Source: Ascoidea tarda (nom. inval.) (taxonomy: Eukaryota; Ascomycota; Saccharomycetes; Ascoideales; Ascoideaceae). From it: 30,857 bases of DNA. The notes below the pieces were generated by a model. The model was not told the DNA's origin and did not search any database. It worked only from the letters and a program-made list of their open reading frames with translations. The stretch is taken from contig JAKTTS010000145.1 of NCBI GenBank assembly GCA_030560485.1, positions 1 through 30,857 on the forward strand. The letters are read 5' to 3'. Positions 1 to 10,100 of the stretch are shown one piece after another. The position numbers and the translations under genes are program-made. How positions within the stretch are numbered: the stretch's first letter is position 1; each line of letters starts with the position of its first letter.

Positions 1-107
1 AAGCAAAAAATAAAAACAAAATAAAATAAAATAAAGTAAAAAAAAATAAAAAAAAATAAAAAAAATAAAAAAAAATTTAAAAATAAAATAAAAATAATTT
101 ATTGAGT
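1..107. promoter_or_regulatory. A-rich 5' flank of the TSC2-like gene
   Basis: This flank is almost wholly A with single T, G and C interruptions, in repeated AAAATA-type blocks running up to the start codon. Long A tracts of this kind disfavour nucleosomes and are common in yeast promoters and 5' UTRs. No defined factor site is visible, and the window begins too close to the gene to show a full promoter. Confidence 0.4.
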
Positions 108-3100
108 ATGCCTCCCATGCCCCCTTCTCATTATAATAGACATATTAAGCCCAAAAAAAACAAGAAAAACGACATTAAACCCACTTTAATCAATACCTTT
201 AACGATAATAACGATATTAACGATATTAACGACTTGAATGATATGACTGAATCCATTGGCATCAGCGATAATTCATCTTCTGTCTCAAACAAAACCGCTA
301 CTATCTCAAGATCTACTTCAAGTTCAAATATAACACTCAAAAACAGCTCAAGAGCTGGCATAAAGTCCTCTTTGGGCTTTACACTAAGAGCTGGCTCAGA
401 ATCCGGCTCAAGAACCACTCTACCTCTTGCTGCTGTATCGAGCCCAATTGCTTGTTCAAGAACTGGCACAACAACCACTGCTTCTGCTAATGCCTCTGCT
501 TCTGGCTATAACTCAACCTATTCCTCTCCATCGAAAGCCACACCTACAAGCTCTGCTACCTCTCCCACCTCCCCTAATTCTGCTACCCCTTCTAGTTCTG
601 CTAATAGATTTCCTTCTTCTTCTTCCTCCTCTTCCTCTTCTTTTTTTGTAAGACTTTTACCCAAATCCTTTTCAACTCCCTCTTCAATTCCTCTCCCTAC
701 TTCTTCAATTGCCCTTACTTCTTCTGCAATTCCTTCCTCCATTTCCAATAAAAATTTAGAAATAATCAACTCAAATAATACAATTAGCTTGGATGTTTCA
801 AATACAAACAATTCAAACAATTCTCATCTCTCAAACCAATCCAATCAGTCAAACCAATCTAACCAGTCAAACCAATCTAATCAGTCTCATCAATCAATTC
901 AATCCCACCAATCAAATGAGTCTTCCGCTACTTCAACAACCTTTTCAAGAATCTTCTCTTCAAAAAAACATCATCCCAGGAAAAAAGTGCTAAACCAAAG
1001 ATCCTTTTCAAACATAATTACCTCTTCTTCTCATTCTTTAACCACTAAATCTGATCTCAATTCACCTTTATCTTCCAATATAAATCTAAATTCAAACCCT
1101 GCTTCCAATTTAGACTCAAACCCAACTGCTTATCTAATAGATCAATTCAATACTCTACTAACAGGTTTACCAAACCAAAAATTAAATGCAATCCTCAAAT
1201 TAACTGACTCCATATCAAAAAATAAATTCCATTCTCTGCAAATAAACAACATTTGGTTAAATGCTTCTCATTTACTATCGAGAGATTTGTCTTCCTCTCT
1301 AAGAAAGGATATCTTAAACCTACTAATCCAGTGCATCAAAGCTGACAACCTCTCATCAAATAACACTGTAAAATTAATCTATTATAGATCCATCTTAGTC
1401 AATTATTACTTCAATCTCTCCATTCCACAAAATAATATTATCAATAATATCGAACTAAATAAACATCTTTCTTCAAATTTATCCAAAAAAATTATAGACC
1501 CCAATTTTGACTTGTTCATTGACGCTTTGACTTTATTAATCGATAATTCTTCTGCTTTTTCTTCTTCTAATAATGCCAACCATGTCTCCACTTCTACTAA
1601 TAATGCTTCTACCTCTTCTGCTAACGCCATTTCTGCTTCTAATTCTAATCATATTTCTAATTCTGCTTCTAATTTTAATTCTGCTGCTGCTGCTGCTTCT
1701 GCTTCTGCTTCCGTTTCAAACACTAATAATCTTCCTTCTATTCCAACAAATGCTAAGCCAATTGACTTGAATAAAATGAGCTTTCAAATTGATTTAATCA
1801 ATTCAATAAAACAGGATAATAACTTTATTTTAAGAGATTTAACCTCCTCTTCAAAGAACTATAACATTGACCTTTATTATACAATTAGTTTGCCAACTTT
1901 TATCAATAAATCTTTTACAAACGATATTCTATTATCCCCCAAACTTTTAAATTCCTTAATCAATTTCTTGGATTATTTAATTGATCTCTTACCTACTAGT
2001 AACTTTGACAAATCAAATTTAGAAATTTTCTTATCAAACATTCTTTATTTATCTTCAATAACTGAAAATGGAAACGTTTTTCGTAATTGTTTAACTATTA
2101 TTAATCAATTGTCTTTAAATAGAAAATTTCCAAACTCTTTATTTATCATCCTCATCAATTATTTAGCATGCTATTCAATGATTAAAGTTGAAAGAATCAA
2201 TTATGACCCTGTAATTTCTGACATTATTAGAAACTTATTATCTTTTACTAATAATATTCACACACCTTTAAATAAAAATTCCTTTTTGCAAATTAACCAA
2301 ATTTTACTTTATATTATTTCTGGCAAACATTTAAAGCAAACGTTACAATATCAAAAAATTAATGAAAACATTGATGCAAATAATATCACTGAAAGTAAAC
2401 TTAACAACAATTTTAATTTTAATTCCAACCCTAGCATTTCTTCCAATCCTTCCTCCACTTTTTCTTTTTCTAATGACTTTAATTTCGATTTTTTGTTCAC
2501 CCCTAATGATATTGAATCAAAAAATGTTGATCAAACTGACAATTCTGAAGACAATTACTATGACGATTATTACGATAATGAACATGATAATGTTCATGAT
2601 AATGTTCATGATAATGTTCATGATAATGACCACAATAATGAACATAAAAATGAAAATTTTGATGACACTTATCTTTACCAGGATTTATCACTAAGATTCG
2701 CAATCATCGAACCAAATGATGCTCAACACATGAAAATCTTTTCTCAAAAGATTAATCATGACAATACTGTTGCTGGCTCACTAAATTTATTAAAGCAATT
2801 GCTTTCTTACTATTTGGAAAATTTTAAAAACAATTATCATTATACCTTTGAAGGTCTTTTTAACTCTTTTTATTCTGCTGTAAAACATAACAATTCTTTT
2901 ATCGTATCAAAAAAAATTTTAGAATTCATTCTTTATATCATAAAAAATAGTCAAAATTTTTTGTTTTACTCAAACGGTTACTGGGATTTTGGTAATAAAG
3001 AAAGTGGAAACTATACTATTTTTGACATCATGGATGCAATTGATTTTAATCGTTATGATGATGATAACTGTACATTATTATATCTTTTAAATTCAATTCT

Positions 3101-6100
3101 TCATGATTCTCGAAATATATTATCAAATTTTGCCAAACGAAATTTTATTAAATTTGGAGTTAATAATCTTGAATTATTAGATAGCCCAACTTACCACTTA
3201 ATTGTTGATTATTATGAAAATAAAGATTATTTAAATCCCTCAGCTTTAAATCCAGCAGCCTTTCAAACGCTATCAAAGATATATTGCCACAATTTGTTGA
3301 AACGTAAATTTATTGCAAAAAGAAAGTGCTCTGACAATGTTTTTAAGGAGTTGGTTTTTGTCGATGTTTCTCTCAGAAAAAAAATTTTAAAACTTTTTAA
3401 TAATACTTATAAAAAAGCGGTAAATCTCTCTTTAGCCAGTGAAATTATCGCTTTTGCAATCCAGTATCTTTTTGGTATGACTGATGTTTGTTATGAGCTT
3501 CTTGAGATGCCAAAAACTAAAAATTCCAATTGCAATTTTTTCATGATTGAAAAGTTGACTGGGGATAGTGAGACTTACTCTGAAGCAAGCTTTATCTTGG
3601 ACAAATTGCTCTGTGATGTGTTTTCCAATACCGAGTTTGAGTTATTTCAGGAGCTTTTTTTGAAAAAAATCATGGGTTTTTTCTACACCAAAGATCTCAA
3701 AACCTATCTTGAATTGTGCCTGGCAATCTCCTATAATTTTACTTTTTCTTCCAATAACAACTATTCTTATTTTTCTAATAGTATCAACCACTATTTTTCT
3801 ACTTCTAATAGTAATAGTAATAATCATTATACAGATTCCAGAGGCAAAACTAAGGACTTAAAGCCGGAAAAATATTTATTGCCCGATGTCCCTGATTGGT
3901 ATTCTCCTCCAGAAAAATTACTCTCCTATGTTATTGCCCTAATTAAAATTTTTATCAAATCTTCTGCTAATAACGATACTCTTAAGCCATCTATCATTTA
4001 TCAGCTTTTACTTAAGATTTCATATCATTGTTTATTTAATCTAGCCAAACCCGAGTTCAGCACAAATACCGATAGTCTCGATACTTTAAAAATCATTTTA
4101 TGTTTCTTCTTAAAACTAAGGGCAACTAATGAAAAAAGGATTTATTTTCTCTATTATGATTTGCCTGAAAATGGGTTTGTTTTAAACGATTTTGATGTTG
4201 CAAAAGAAGATAAAGAGATTTCAGAGCTTTTTGAATTGGAATATGGTATTTATTCAACCGAAATTAGAATCAATAACGACAAACATGATGCAGATTTATC
4301 AAATAATTATATTGATCCCGATTATCTATTAGGGTTGTACATTGAAGTTTTGACTAGATGCAAAGAAATGGAGATAATTATATTTGTTTGGTATTGTCTT
4401 CATTTTCAAATGTCAAATTTAGCTTTATTTGAATATTCAAATGTTAAAATTAAACAGTTGTGTCAATTAGCTTGTGACAATATTCAACTCAACAACACTT
4501 TTCTTTTGAAAATAAATATGGACGTTAAAAAAGCTTTACATTGTTTTCATATTAAATTATTGGGATCTATTTTACCATACGAAAAAGTTCTTTCTGCTGA
4601 TGATAAAAATACGATTGTTTATTCATTATTTAAGGGATTAAGTACTCTTCATATTGATGGAGTTAGAGAGTGTATTCAAGTAATTACATTATGTTGTTAT
4701 GAATATCCAGATTCAGTGAAAAAAACATTAAAACCGATTACCACAAAATTGCAAAGCCTAATTTCAAACAAGAAGTATTCACCTTTTATTTTAGAATTTT
4801 TATTATCCTTAGTTCACTTACCTTCTTTGACTTCAAACTTCACGGTAATAGATTATCAGTCAATTTTTGCTATCGCTTTTACATTTATCGATGCATTTAA
4901 AGATCACAATACCGATATTTCGATAAAGAGATCATCAACAATATCACAAAAACGAAATAGTGTTGAGGCACCACATTTGGTTATCACACAAAAAACCTTA
5001 ACTAGAGACAAGCCCGATCCTCTTGATAATGAAAGAATTTCAGATTATTTGATATCTACTTCTTATGATGTTATTATTACCTGGTTTTTGAAAATGAACA
5101 TTGAAATGAGACAAAAAGTAGTTCCTTATATTGTGAAGAATCTTTTCAGTAGAGTTGAAGATGCCAATAGTGTTGATATGAAAGATAGTCAAAGTTATGT
5201 TTGTCTTGATTTGATTAGAAGGTTTGCATGTGCTAATTTTGATTTAGCAGTGACTATTAGGGAGGAAGAATATTTGAAGGATAAACTTTATCAAACACAA
5301 ACATGGATTTGTGGTGGAAGCATTGTTACAATTCATAGCAAAGGTTCTGAAGGAGAAGCAGTGATGTTTATTAGAACGTCTTGCGGTATTTTAAGATTTG
5401 AGATGAAAATTGATAAAGCCATGATGGGATATTCATCTGTTGAGAATTTAACTGGAAATGGGAATCAGCTATTATCTTATGGGGTTCCAACTAATTTAGT
5501 TTATCCAAATTTCTATTTAACCCAACTTATACACCATATGTTTGATGAATCTCATCCAATTTTAGTTCCTGATAAATACATGAACCATATTAGAACAGTG
5601 ATTGATAATATATTAGTTGTTGATTATTTCAAATTTGGTATTATTTATATTGGAGTTGGGCAACAAGATGATAATGAAATTTTATTAAATAGAGGCGGAT
5701 CGATGGCTTATTATGAATTTTTAAAAGGGCTTGGGTATCTAATTAGATTAAAAGGTGATACACAACATTTTACAGCTGGATTGGATAAAAAAAATGATCG
5801 TGATGGCAAATATGCTTATGTTTGGAGAGATCAGATTAGTCAGGTAGTATTTGAAACAACGTCAATGATGCCTAATTATGAAGACGATCCTACGTGTGAC
5901 AAAAAAATAGAGCATATTGGAAACACGTTTGTTAATATCTTTTTTGATGAATCTGGGTATCCTTTCAATCATAAATTTGGGGCTTTTAATACAGTTAATG
6001 TTGTGATTTCTCCTGCTAACGTATCAGAGGTGAATTATGATTGTGATAATGAAGGTGATGCTGAAATTGGAAGTGAAATAAAATCTGAAACCGAAGCTGA

Positions 6101-6596
6101 AACAGAAATTGAAAATAATTGTGGTTCTGCAATTAAAACTAGAAACGGCTATGAAAATGAGATGATTCCTGAGATTAAGACTAAGATTGATGCCAAGGCC
6201 CAAAGTAAGGCTAAAAATGCTGAGAGAATCAGAAAATTAAGAGATTTGAAATTCAGGGTCCAGGTCTTTCTAGTGGATGAGACCATCCCCGAGGTGTTTT
6301 CAGCATGCAGCTACAAAATTGTGTCTCATCGGAACCTTGCAATGTATGTGAGAAATATCTGTCTTTTGGCAACCGACTTTTCGTCGATCTGGAAGCTCCA
6401 AAGCTCATATGTTTCGAACTGGAACAAGAGATTCAAGTGCATTGAAACCCTCACCAGGAGGGTGGAGAGGGAGCAGAAGGAAAGAGGCACGCAGCGTCCT
6501 GACAGCTTGGGCAACTACGCTCTCGGAGGCGATGATGACGAGTCGAGAGCACGATCCAGGATATTTCTGAAGTTCAACTTTGCCCCATATATCTGA
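108..6596 (+). CDS. TSC2: Tuberin (TSC2)-like Rheb GTPase-activating protein
   Basis: By family this is the catalytic GAP of the TSC complex, which turns off the small GTPase Rheb and so restrains TORC1 when nutrients or signals are low. The first ATG is at 108 (2162 residues; human tuberin is about 1800). Residues 1 to about 330 are Ser/Thr/Asn/Gln-rich low complexity. A long, probably helical-repeat region follows. Near residue 1733, WICGGSIVTIHSKG resembles the tuberin domain before the GAP. The Rap/Ran-GAP domain spans about 1840-2117, with YIGVGQ, FLKGLGYLIRL, HIGNTFVNIFFDESG and a final KIVSHRNLAMYVR. N1939 in HIGN matches the asparagine thumb that drives GTP hydrolysis, so the enzyme looks active. 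An acidic and lysine-rich insertion of about 65 residues (about 1981-2044) interrupts the GAP domain. Codon use turns GC-rich over the last 350 bases. Assignment is by recalled family motifs. Confidence 0.9.
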   Translation: MPPMPPSHYNRHIKPKKNKKNDIKPTLINTFNDNNDINDINDLNDMTESIGISDNSSSVSNKTATISRSTSSSNITLKNSSRAGIKSSLGFTLRAGSESGSRTTLPLAAVSSPIACSRTGTTTTASANASASGYNSTYSSPSKATPTSSATSPTSPNSATPSSSANRFPSSSSSSSSSFFVRLLPKSFSTPSSIPLPTSSIALTSSAIPSSISNKNLEIINSNNTISLDVSNTNNSNNSHLSNQSNQSNQSNQSNQSNQSHQSIQSHQSNESSATSTTFSRIFSSKKHHPRKKVLNQRSFSNIITSSSHSLTTKSDLNSPLSSNINLNSNPASNLDSNPTAYLIDQFNTLLTGLPNQKLNAILKLTDSISKNKFHSLQINNIWLNASHLLSRDLSSSLRKDILNLLIQCIKADNLSSNNTVKLIYYRSILVNYYFNLSIPQNNIINNIELNKHLSSNLSKKIIDPNFDLFIDALTLLIDNSSAFSSSNNANHVSTSTNNASTSSANAISASNSNHISNSASNFNSAAAAASASASVSNTNNLPSIPTNAKPIDLNKMSFQIDLINSIKQDNNFILRDLTSSSKNYNIDLYYTISLPTFINKSFTNDILLSPKLLNSLINFLDYLIDLLPTSNFDKSNLEIFLSNILYLSSITENGNVFRNCLTIINQLSLNRKFPNSLFIILINYLACYSMIKVERINYDPVISDIIRNLLSFTNNIHTPLNKNSFLQINQILLYIISGKHLKQTLQYQKINENIDANNITESKLNNNFNFNSNPSISSNPSSTFSFSNDFNFDFLFTPNDIESKNVDQTDNSEDNYYDDYYDNEHDNVHDNVHDNVHDNDHNNEHKNENFDDTYLYQDLSLRFAIIEPNDAQHMKIFSQKINHDNTVAGSLNLLKQLLSYYLENFKNNYHYTFEGLFNSFYSAVKHNNSFIVSKKILEFILYIIKNSQNFLFYSNGYWDFGNKESGNYTIFDIMDAIDFNRYDDDNCTLLYLLNSILHDSRNILSNFAKRNFIKFGVNNLELLDSPTYHLIVDYYENKDYLNPSALNPAAFQTLSKIYCHNLLKRKFIAKRKCSDNVFKELVFVDVSLRKKILKLFNNTYKKAVNLSLASEIIAFAIQYLFGMTDVCYELLEMPKTKNSNCNFFMIEKLTGDSETYSEASFILDKLLCDVFSNTEFELFQELFLKKIMGFFYTKDLKTYLELCLAISYNFTFSSNNNYSYFSNSINHYFSTSNSNSNNHYTDSRGKTKDLKPEKYLLPDVPDWYSPPEKLLSYVIALIKIFIKSSANNDTLKPSIIYQLLLKISYHCLFNLAKPEFSTNTDSLDTLKIILCFFLKLRATNEKRIYFLYYDLPENGFVLNDFDVAKEDKEISELFELEYGIYSTEIRINNDKHDADLSNNYIDPDYLLGLYIEVLTRCKEMEIIIFVWYCLHFQMSNLALFEYSNVKIKQLCQLACDNIQLNNTFLLKINMDVKKALHCFHIKLLGSILPYEKVLSADDKNTIVYSLFKGLSTLHIDGVRECIQVITLCCYEYPDSVKKTLKPITTKLQSLISNKKYSPFILEFLLSLVHLPSLTSNFTVIDYQSIFAIAFTFIDAFKDHNTDISIKRSSTISQKRNSVEAPHLVITQKTLTRDKPDPLDNERISDYLISTSYDVIITWFLKMNIEMRQKVVPYIVKNLFSRVEDANSVDMKDSQSYVCLDLIRRFACANFDLAVTIREEEYLKDKLYQTQTWICGGSIVTIHSKGSEGEAVMFIRTSCGILRFEMKIDKAMMGYSSVENLTGNGNQLLSYGVPTNLVYPNFYLTQLIHHMFDESHPILVPDKYMNHIRTVIDNILVVDYFKFGIIYIGVGQQDDNEILLNRGGSMAYYEFLKGLGYLIRLKGDTQHFTAGLDKKNDRDGKYAYVWRDQISQVVFETTSMMPNYEDDPTCDKKIEHIGNTFVNIFFDESGYPFNHKFGAFNTVNVVISPANVSEVNYDCDNEGDAEIGSEIKSETEAETEIENNCGSAIKTRNGYENEMIPEIKTKIDAKAQSKAKNAERIRKLRDLKFRVQVFLVDETIPEVFSACSYKIVSHRNLAMYVRNICLLATDFSSIWKLQSSYVSNWNKRFKCIETLTRRVEREQKERGTQRPDSLGNYALGGDDDESRARSRIFLKFNFAPYI
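827..903 (+). repeat. In-frame SNQ minisatellite in the TSC2-like gene
   Basis: Degenerate 9-base units of the form TCAAACCAA and TCTAATCAG are repeated in tandem. They encode Ser-Asn-Gln triplets drifting to Ser-His-Gln at the right end. The unit is a multiple of three, so copy-number change would alter only the length of the disordered N-terminal region. Confidence 0.75.
2586..2633 (+). repeat. 12-bp tandem repeat coding for DNVH in the TSC2-like gene
   Basis: GATAATGTTCAT occurs three times head to tail, followed by a diverged fourth copy (GATAATGACCAC). The array encodes Asp-Asn-Val-His repeats inside an Asp/Asn/His-rich linker between helical segments. Confidence 0.8.
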
Positions 6597-7170
6597 GGCC
6601 TGGCGAATCTGTCGATTCAGGTGCTGGTGCTGCCGCTGCCGCCGTGCCAGTGGGGCGGTAGCATTCACCGCTGCGGGTTCAATGCACATTGCGCATAAAC
6701 AGCAGGCATCAGCTGCACACAGCAGCAGCAGCAGCAGCAGCACCACTGCGGTGGATCGGCCGCCGGACCGCGCGCCGGCGCTTGGAATAAATTTTTCTCA
6801 ACCTTCCTCCACAACCTTCTCTTTTGTGCTGAGGCTGTTTTACTGATGGAAACTATCTAAGGAATATTCAAACCACAGCGAAATAGTAAAAAACATAAGC
6901 AGGATATTAGCAATAGCATTCACCAGAAAATGATAGGTATGTGGCGCTTTGGGCTGTTGTGATTTGACTGTACAAGCATATTTTTTTTCATTTACGTTTT
7001 TTTGAACTTCTTTTTTTTTATATTTGAACTATATTGCAGTACTTTAGTGCTTTATTCTTTTGCCTGTTTCCTATAAATTTTTTGCAAAACCCTTTTTTTT
7101 TTTCTATTTGTTCTTTTACTCGTTTTCCTCTGCTTTCACCAAGCTCTCTGCAACAAGCAAAGCTAACATA
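6597..7170 (+). promoter_or_regulatory. GC-rich intergenic region: TSC2-like 3' end and PUF3 promoter
   Basis: The left half is extremely GC-rich for this genome: 40 of 60 bases at 6601-6660 and 46 of 60 at 6721-6780. It holds an (AGC)7 run at 6721-6741, a CGG-N11-CCG arrangement at 6749-6765 and the perfect palindrome GCGCCGGCGC at 6772-6781. From about 6785 the sequence falls back to AT-rich, with T tracts (about 6981-7130) typical of a yeast core promoter and 5' UTR. Small open frames here show no conserved protein and I do not call them genes. No TATA box is clear. Confidence 0.6.
6721..6741 (+). repeat. (AGC)7 trinucleotide run in the PUF3 promoter
   Basis: Seven perfect AGC units lie outside any supported coding sequence. 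CAG/CTG runs form hairpins and tend to be unstable in length. Confidence 0.85.
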
Positions 7171-10100
7171 ATGCTCTTTTTTTTAGATGATTCTTCTGTG
7201 TTGAATACTCAGCCTTCCATATCCAAAAATCCCTGGTCTTCAAACACCTCTTTATCTCCTTTTGCCAATACCTCCAATAATCCTACCTCTTCGTCTTCTT
7301 CTCAGTTCCAAAATGTCTTAAATCTGATTGATAACGATGTTGCCAGTGTTGTTTCTAGTTTAAATGCCAATGTATCCAACAGCAATAATTCTAATCTCAA
7401 CTCAAACAGCGCAAACAGTCTCAGTAATTTAAACAACCTCAATAACATCAACACCTTGAACAATCTCAATACTTTCAATAGCCTTAACAATCTTAGCCTC
7501 AACACTAATACTTTCGGCAATAGTCACCTCTCAACAAATATTGGCTCCACAAGTGGGTTATTCTCAAAATCAAACTCGGTTGCAGGTGGAAGTGTTAATG
7601 GTAGCGATGCTGATAGTGATATCTTTAGATCTGGCCCTTTTGGTTTAACAAAGGGCACTTTATCTGCTATATCTGCCCCACTAGGCTCGTTCAATAATTC
7701 AAAAATGCATCAATCCAAAATGTTCGGTGCTGCTTCAATTAGTGGCGGTTTTCCATCAACTGTCTCAAACCCTGGAAAATTCTTAGAAAAATTTTCTTCT
7801 GTTGCGGAAGCCACTAAAGAAGTCGAATTGTTAGGAAATTTAGGTAAATTATCTTTAGGTGCAAATAATAACAGAAGTGGAATCTCAACAAGAAGATCAA
7901 GTTTTCTTGACAACAACAACCCAGTTCTACTTTCTTCTCCAAATTCAATTAATGAACCTACTTTAAATCTAAAAGGTCAATCTTTATCTGAAAGAATTGA
8001 CAATTTTTACACTTCTCCAAATCATTCAGTTTCAACTTTAGATCACTCTAACTTGGTCTCTCAAACTAACCTTGCTAATAGCCTAAGTAACTCAAACCTT
8101 GCTAATTTCAACAATAATAACAATAGTACAAATAATATCACTAAAAACGTCAATTCCCGTAATTCCATCTCTTTCAGTCCTGATACTCTAAGCCACCCAG
8201 ATATAAATTCCATCATCTTTGACAAAAATGATTCAATCTTATCTCAACAACAGCAACAGCAACAACTGCAATTGGTCGAACAGTTCAAACAACAGGTTCA
8301 ACAACAAGTCCAACAGCAGGTTCAACAGCAGGTTCAACAACAGGTCCAACAACAACTTAATCAAAGAGCTTTGCAAATTTCTCAGAATCAACCTCAAACA
8401 AACAAAGAAACTCAACTGGAAACCAGTTCAAATGATAACAATTCCTCTGCTAAAACTGTTGCTTCTGCTTCCACTTCAACACCTACTTCCACCAACAATT
8501 CTTCTGAAACTACTTTTCACCAAACCTGGAACCCTGCTGCTGCTCAAACTTTCACTTCAATGTATATGCATCAGCCAATTCAACAACAGGAACCTTCTGA
8601 CATGTATCCTCAATTATTCAACCCATTTGCTTTTTCTTATGCTAACTATCCAATGCCAATGATGCCAATGCAATATCATCCTGCAATGTCTCATGAGTAT
8701 CCTCCTCAAGATTTTCCTTCCGTCTCGACCAAGGACCTAAATCCTGATAATAAATCTGAAGAAAATAAAGACTCACTTGACGCCTCATCAGACGAAAAAA
8801 TTAAACCAAATGAATCCAAAAATGTTTCCTCAACTCCTCTTCAAAATCCTCTTCAATCTCCTGATTTTCGTGCTTTTCCATATATTTTCCCTTCATTCAA
8901 CCCTTATATGTTTCAACCTCAATTGCCTTTTGCTCCTGGTCAAGTTTCAAGTCCAATGTTGGCTCCCCAACCTATTCATGCCCCTTTGACTCCACCAATG
9001 CCTGCTTCTTCTCCTCTCTTGCATGGTCAAGCCTCACCAGTTAACACTAAAGCTTTATCTCCCCAAAACCCTGCAAATAATGCTTCTTCTAAACGTAAAT
9101 CAAAAAGGGAATCAAACAAATCAAAATCTTCACCTCCACCAAATAGATCTGCAGCTTCAACCTCAAAGCCTAATGGCTCTCATATTTATAGAAGCCCCTT
9201 GTTAGAAAAATTCCGTGCCAACAAATCAAATAAAGAATACACTTTAAAGGATATTTTCAATCATGGAATTGAGTTTTCTAAAGATCAACATGGCTCGAGG
9301 TTCATTCAACAACAATTGGAAGATGCTCCTGAAGCTGAAAAGGAGGTTTTTTTTAATGAAATTAGAGGTGTTGGAATGGAATTAATGGTTGATGTTTTTG
9401 GAAATTATGTCATTCAAAAGTTTTTTGAATTCGGCTCAGACGTTCAAAAAAATGTTTTGTTTGAATTGATGCAAGGCCATATCTATGATTTGTCTCTACA
9501 AATGTACGGTTGCAGAGTTGTTCAAAAAGCTATTGAAGCAATTGATGTTGACCAAAGAATTTCTATTATTAATGAACTAAAAGATCATATTTTGGTTTGT
9601 GTTAAAGACCAAAACGGTAATCATGTTATTCAAAAATCTATTGAATTAATCCCCTTTGATAAAGTTCGTTTTATTTTAGAGGTTTTGCAAAAACACATTT
9701 ACCATCTATCAACCAATCCTTATGGATGTAGAGTTATTCAAAGATTATTAGAATATGGTGAAAGAAAAGACCAAAAAATTATCTTGGATGAGATTTCTAA
9801 ATACGCATTTTTTTTAAGTCAAGACCAATACGGAAATTATGTTATTCAACATATTTTACAACATGGAGAACCCGATGATCGTGATTCTATGTGTGAAGTG
9901 GTTCTAGGAAACGTTGTAACTTTTTCCAAACATAAATTTGCCTCAAATGTTGTTGAAAAATCGATCGTTTATGGATCAATCAAAAACAGATACAGAATTC
10001 TTGATGAAGTTCTTGAAGGTAATGAAAAAGATGATAACAAAGAGGTTGATGACAATTCTTCTTTAGCATTGATGATGAAAGACCAATTTGCTAACTACGT

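Noticed and set aside
6405-6846. Open frames on both strands in the GC-rich block between TSC2 and PUF3
   Set aside because: They overlap the TSC2 3' end or consist of translated CAG and GC repeats. No conserved motif; GC-rich DNA has few stops by chance.
7060-7170. Hydrophobic upstream extension of PUF3
   Set aside because: It has no ATG; the frame is merely open upstream. The first ATG is at 7171, and conserved Puf3 N-terminal motifs follow it.
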